Positions 27,624 to 29,250 of a stretch of 29,250 bases of DNA are shown piece by piece; position 1 is the first letter of the stretch; each line of letters opens with the position of its first letter. A model generated the notes under the pieces. It was not told where the DNA came from. It searched no databases and saw only the letters and a list, made by a program, of their open reading frames with translations. A program made the position numbers and the translations under genes. Source of the DNA: Chara braunii (lineage: Eukaryota; Streptophyta; Charophyceae; Charales; Characeae); contig BFEA01000625.1 of assembly GCA_003427395.1 (NCBI GenBank), positions 232,987 through 262,236 on the forward strand, read 5' to 3'.

Positions 27624-28717
27624 TTGCAAAAAAGGGCAGCAGATCTAGACCTCAGGTCACTTAATGTAAATGGACTGGCATCCGCCAAACATCCTAAACG
27701 CCAGGACATCTATGATCAGCTGAAAGGGGTGGAGGGCAGAGAGTGGCCAGATGCTATATGTATCCAGGAGACTCACTTAATGGATAAGGCAGATCATCAT
27801 TATACCCATAAACAAATATGGCCTTATCAAGCCTATAGGGCGCATGCCTCCAAGGCAGCCAGTGCGGGGGTAGCTATTTGGCTCCCGCCAGACTCGAGGA
27901 TTGAGGTACTGTTTTGGGACGCGGATAAAGAAGAAGGAAGATGGGTGTATATATTGGCTATGCTAGAAATAGTAGTAATTATTCTATGTCTGAATGGGCC
28001 AAATGACATAAGTGAGAGAAAACTCTTCTACGGGGCTCTAAAGGACCGACTCTCAGTTGGGATCCCAATTATTATGGTAGGGGATTTTAATGCGGCCCCT
28101 AGTTGCCACTTAGATAGATGGTATATCCCCTCCCCCTGCCCCCCATACACAGAGGCCGATTAGTACATCATGGAAGAATTATGCCAATCCTTCAATCTCT
28201 TTGACTCCTATAGACGATCTCACCCAGTCAAACGAACTTTCACATGCTATAGGAAAAAACATACAATGAAAGCATCAAAATCACATATTGATCTGATCCT
28301 ATTGTCTGATGAATAACAAGGGGCATTGCAAGTGGAAGAAATCTTCCCCCAGAGTGCTTTCCCCGGTCTAGATCATGCAATGTGTGCCATTATATTTTGT
28401 CTTTCAAGAAGAAACTCGACCAGGGTAGAGAATTTAATAAGCTAAACACTTCCTTACTAAATATAAAACGTTTCAAATTATATCTAGAGGACGTATGGTC
28501 CTTCTGGAGAGAACAAAAGGATATCATTAATGACGATATATGCTGGTTCAACAACGGCCTCGTCCTCCTAGGCCGTAAATGCAATGAATATTCTAAAATA
28601 CTTGCAACACAACACCTTCTTGAAAAGTTTAATGTACAAAAACAACTTCTTCAACTGCAACGACAAGTAGGTCAGGCGCTCTGGCAGGATACTGCGCCTG
28701 ATCACTCCAATCACTGA
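27624..28717 (+). pseudogene. LINE ORF2: APE-type endonuclease, RT missing
   Basis: The exonuclease-endonuclease-phosphatase fold motifs appear in order: LRSLNVNGLASAKHPKRQ (Asn), DAICIQETHL (Glu), IIMVGDFNAAPSCHLDRW (Asp, Asn), SKSHIDLILL (Asp) and GLDHAMCAII (His). This enzyme nicks target DNA for target-primed reverse transcription. In-frame stops fall at 28161-28163 (TAG) and 28315-28317 (TAA), and a frameshift near 28400. The final frame (28382-28717, LNIKRFKLYLEDVWSFWREQ...) is the linker that normally leads into RT. RT itself is absent. The long frame has no ATG at its start (27624 is TTG), so the true start is upstream or lost. Confidence 0.72.
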
Positions 28718-28863
28718 TCTCTTGATTTCACCGCCTGTATCTCTTCTTCTCTCCTGCTTCAGTATTGAAGAAGAAGAACCGCCATGGAACTCTCTCCAGA
28801 AGATCACCCGAAGAAGAAGATGCCTCAATCACGCTTAACCCTTCGAACGTCAGTCCCTATCTC
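28718..28863 (-). other. Leader fragment of a - strand LTR element
   Basis: This sequence lies downstream of a primer site when read on the - strand. It is therefore probably the leader of an LTR retrotransposon in reverse orientation. It is GAAGAAG-rich and has no gag frame that I can recognise. Confidence 0.4.
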
Positions 28864-28875
28864 GCTCCGATACCA
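28864..28875 (-). promoter_or_regulatory. Variant tRNA-Met primer binding site
   Basis: On the - strand this reads TGGTATCGGAGC, one base different from the primer site at 4448-4459. Two bases before it on that strand is an LTR-like end, TTCATAACA (28878-28886 in the + direction as TGTTATGAA). It marks an LTR element in opposite orientation. Confidence 0.6.
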
Positions 28876-28884
28876 ACTGTTATG

Positions 28885-28945
28885 AACTTGGTTGTCTACC
28901 TAGAGGACATTCTGGTATTCAGCCGAACTGCCAGGGAACATTCGG
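28885..28945 (+). pseudogene. Gypsy RT catalytic-box fragment
   Basis: The + strand frame reads NLVVYLEDILVFSRTAREH, a clear match to the Ty3/gypsy RT active-site segment, with YLED in place of YLDD. Similarity ends on both sides: upstream is the LTR end and primer site of the - strand element, and downstream (SESGN, then stop) is unrelated. It is about 20 codons of a third gypsy RT. Confidence 0.65.
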
Positions 28946-29250
28946 AGAGTGGGAATTGATTGTGCTGCTCTTGAGTGGTCACTGATTATCTCTTCCACCC
29001 TCTCCTTTGTCTGTTCCCCCTCCACTCCCTTCGTCTGTATCAGATATCACTTTCACGTTAACTAGAGACATTGTGCAGATCTGAGTCCACCTGTACTTCG
29101 ACGTCTGACGAGTATCTTCCAGTCTGGGTTCTATTTGTGACGATATATATATATATCGTCAAATAGAACTGCCCGGTAAACCGTAGGCAGAGAGGGAGAA
29201 GAGGACAACAAACGAGGGGCTGTGACAAACTGTTTCGTCGGAGTTTCACC
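28946..29250. other. Non-coding, possibly LTR; contains an AT-rich palindrome
   Basis: GTTCTATTTG at 29128-29137 with GACGATATAT pairs with ATATATCGTC and CAAATAGAAC ending at 29169. It forms a hairpin with a 2-nt bulge and an (AT)n centre. If the - strand LTR is real, this would lie within it, and its start would be beyond the window. No gene is seen. Confidence 0.5.

Larger units (their letters stand above)
24712..28700 (+). mobile_element. LINE retrotransposon, 5' half only
   Basis: The order is ORF1 with zinc knuckle (24712-26769), an unassigned ORF (26895-27452) and an APE-type endonuclease with the start of the endonuclease-RT linker (27624-28717). This is the layout of plant L1-like LINEs. 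No reverse transcriptase follows. The copy is cut at about 28690 by unrelated LTR-element sequence. LINEs are normally truncated at the 5' end, so a copy keeping 5' and losing 3' must have been broken by later rearrangement or insertion. Stops and frameshifts occur throughout. Confidence 0.72.

Overview
The window looks like nuclear DNA from a repeat-rich eukaryote of the green lineage. A large-genome streptophyte alga of the Chara type fits best, but the sequence alone does not prove the species. The reasons are a plant-type initiator-Met tRNA primer site (TGGTATCAGAGC) beside an LTR end, Ty3/gypsy elements of the chromovirus kind, decayed plant-style LINEs, GT-AG introns and abundant microsatellites. 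Almost every element-borne reading frame carries stops and frameshifts.

The one host gene I recognise is on the + strand. Exons at 631-771 and 17382-17492 join in phase. Together they read as transmembrane helices M1, M2, the M2-M3 loop and M3 of a pentameric ligand-gated ion channel (Cys-loop receptor/GLIC superfamily). A further segment at 17543 onward supplies a candidate M4. The intron between the first two exons is about 16.6 kb. Most of it is a composite Ty3/gypsy insertion in the same orientation as the gene.

The composite (about 3200-17015) has a 1,247-bp LTR at its left end, followed by a primer binding site, a leader with two strong hairpins, and a full but broken gag, protease, RT, RNase H, integrase and chromodomain order (element 1, to 11306). 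A second gag-pol of a different, C-rich lineage follows directly (element 2, 11303-16369), then a polypurine tract and an unrelated 491-bp LTR. The two end LTRs do not match. Element 1 lacks a 3' LTR and element 2 lacks a 5' LTR.

Right of the channel gene (18344-24700) lie small relics. Two are LINE 3' ends with the RT-associated zinc-binding region (about 18651-19120 and 21823-22190). There is a foldback element (20067-20226), a perfect 27-bp inverted repeat (20676-20755), a U6 snRNA-like sequence on the - strand (20848-20945), and tandem repeats at 22952-23133 and 23261-23835. The right end (24712-28700) is the 5' half of a LINE: ORF1 with a zinc knuckle, an unidentified middle ORF, and an APE-type endonuclease, but no reverse transcriptase. 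It breaks into a - strand LTR/primer-site fragment that abuts a gypsy RT fragment (28864-28945).
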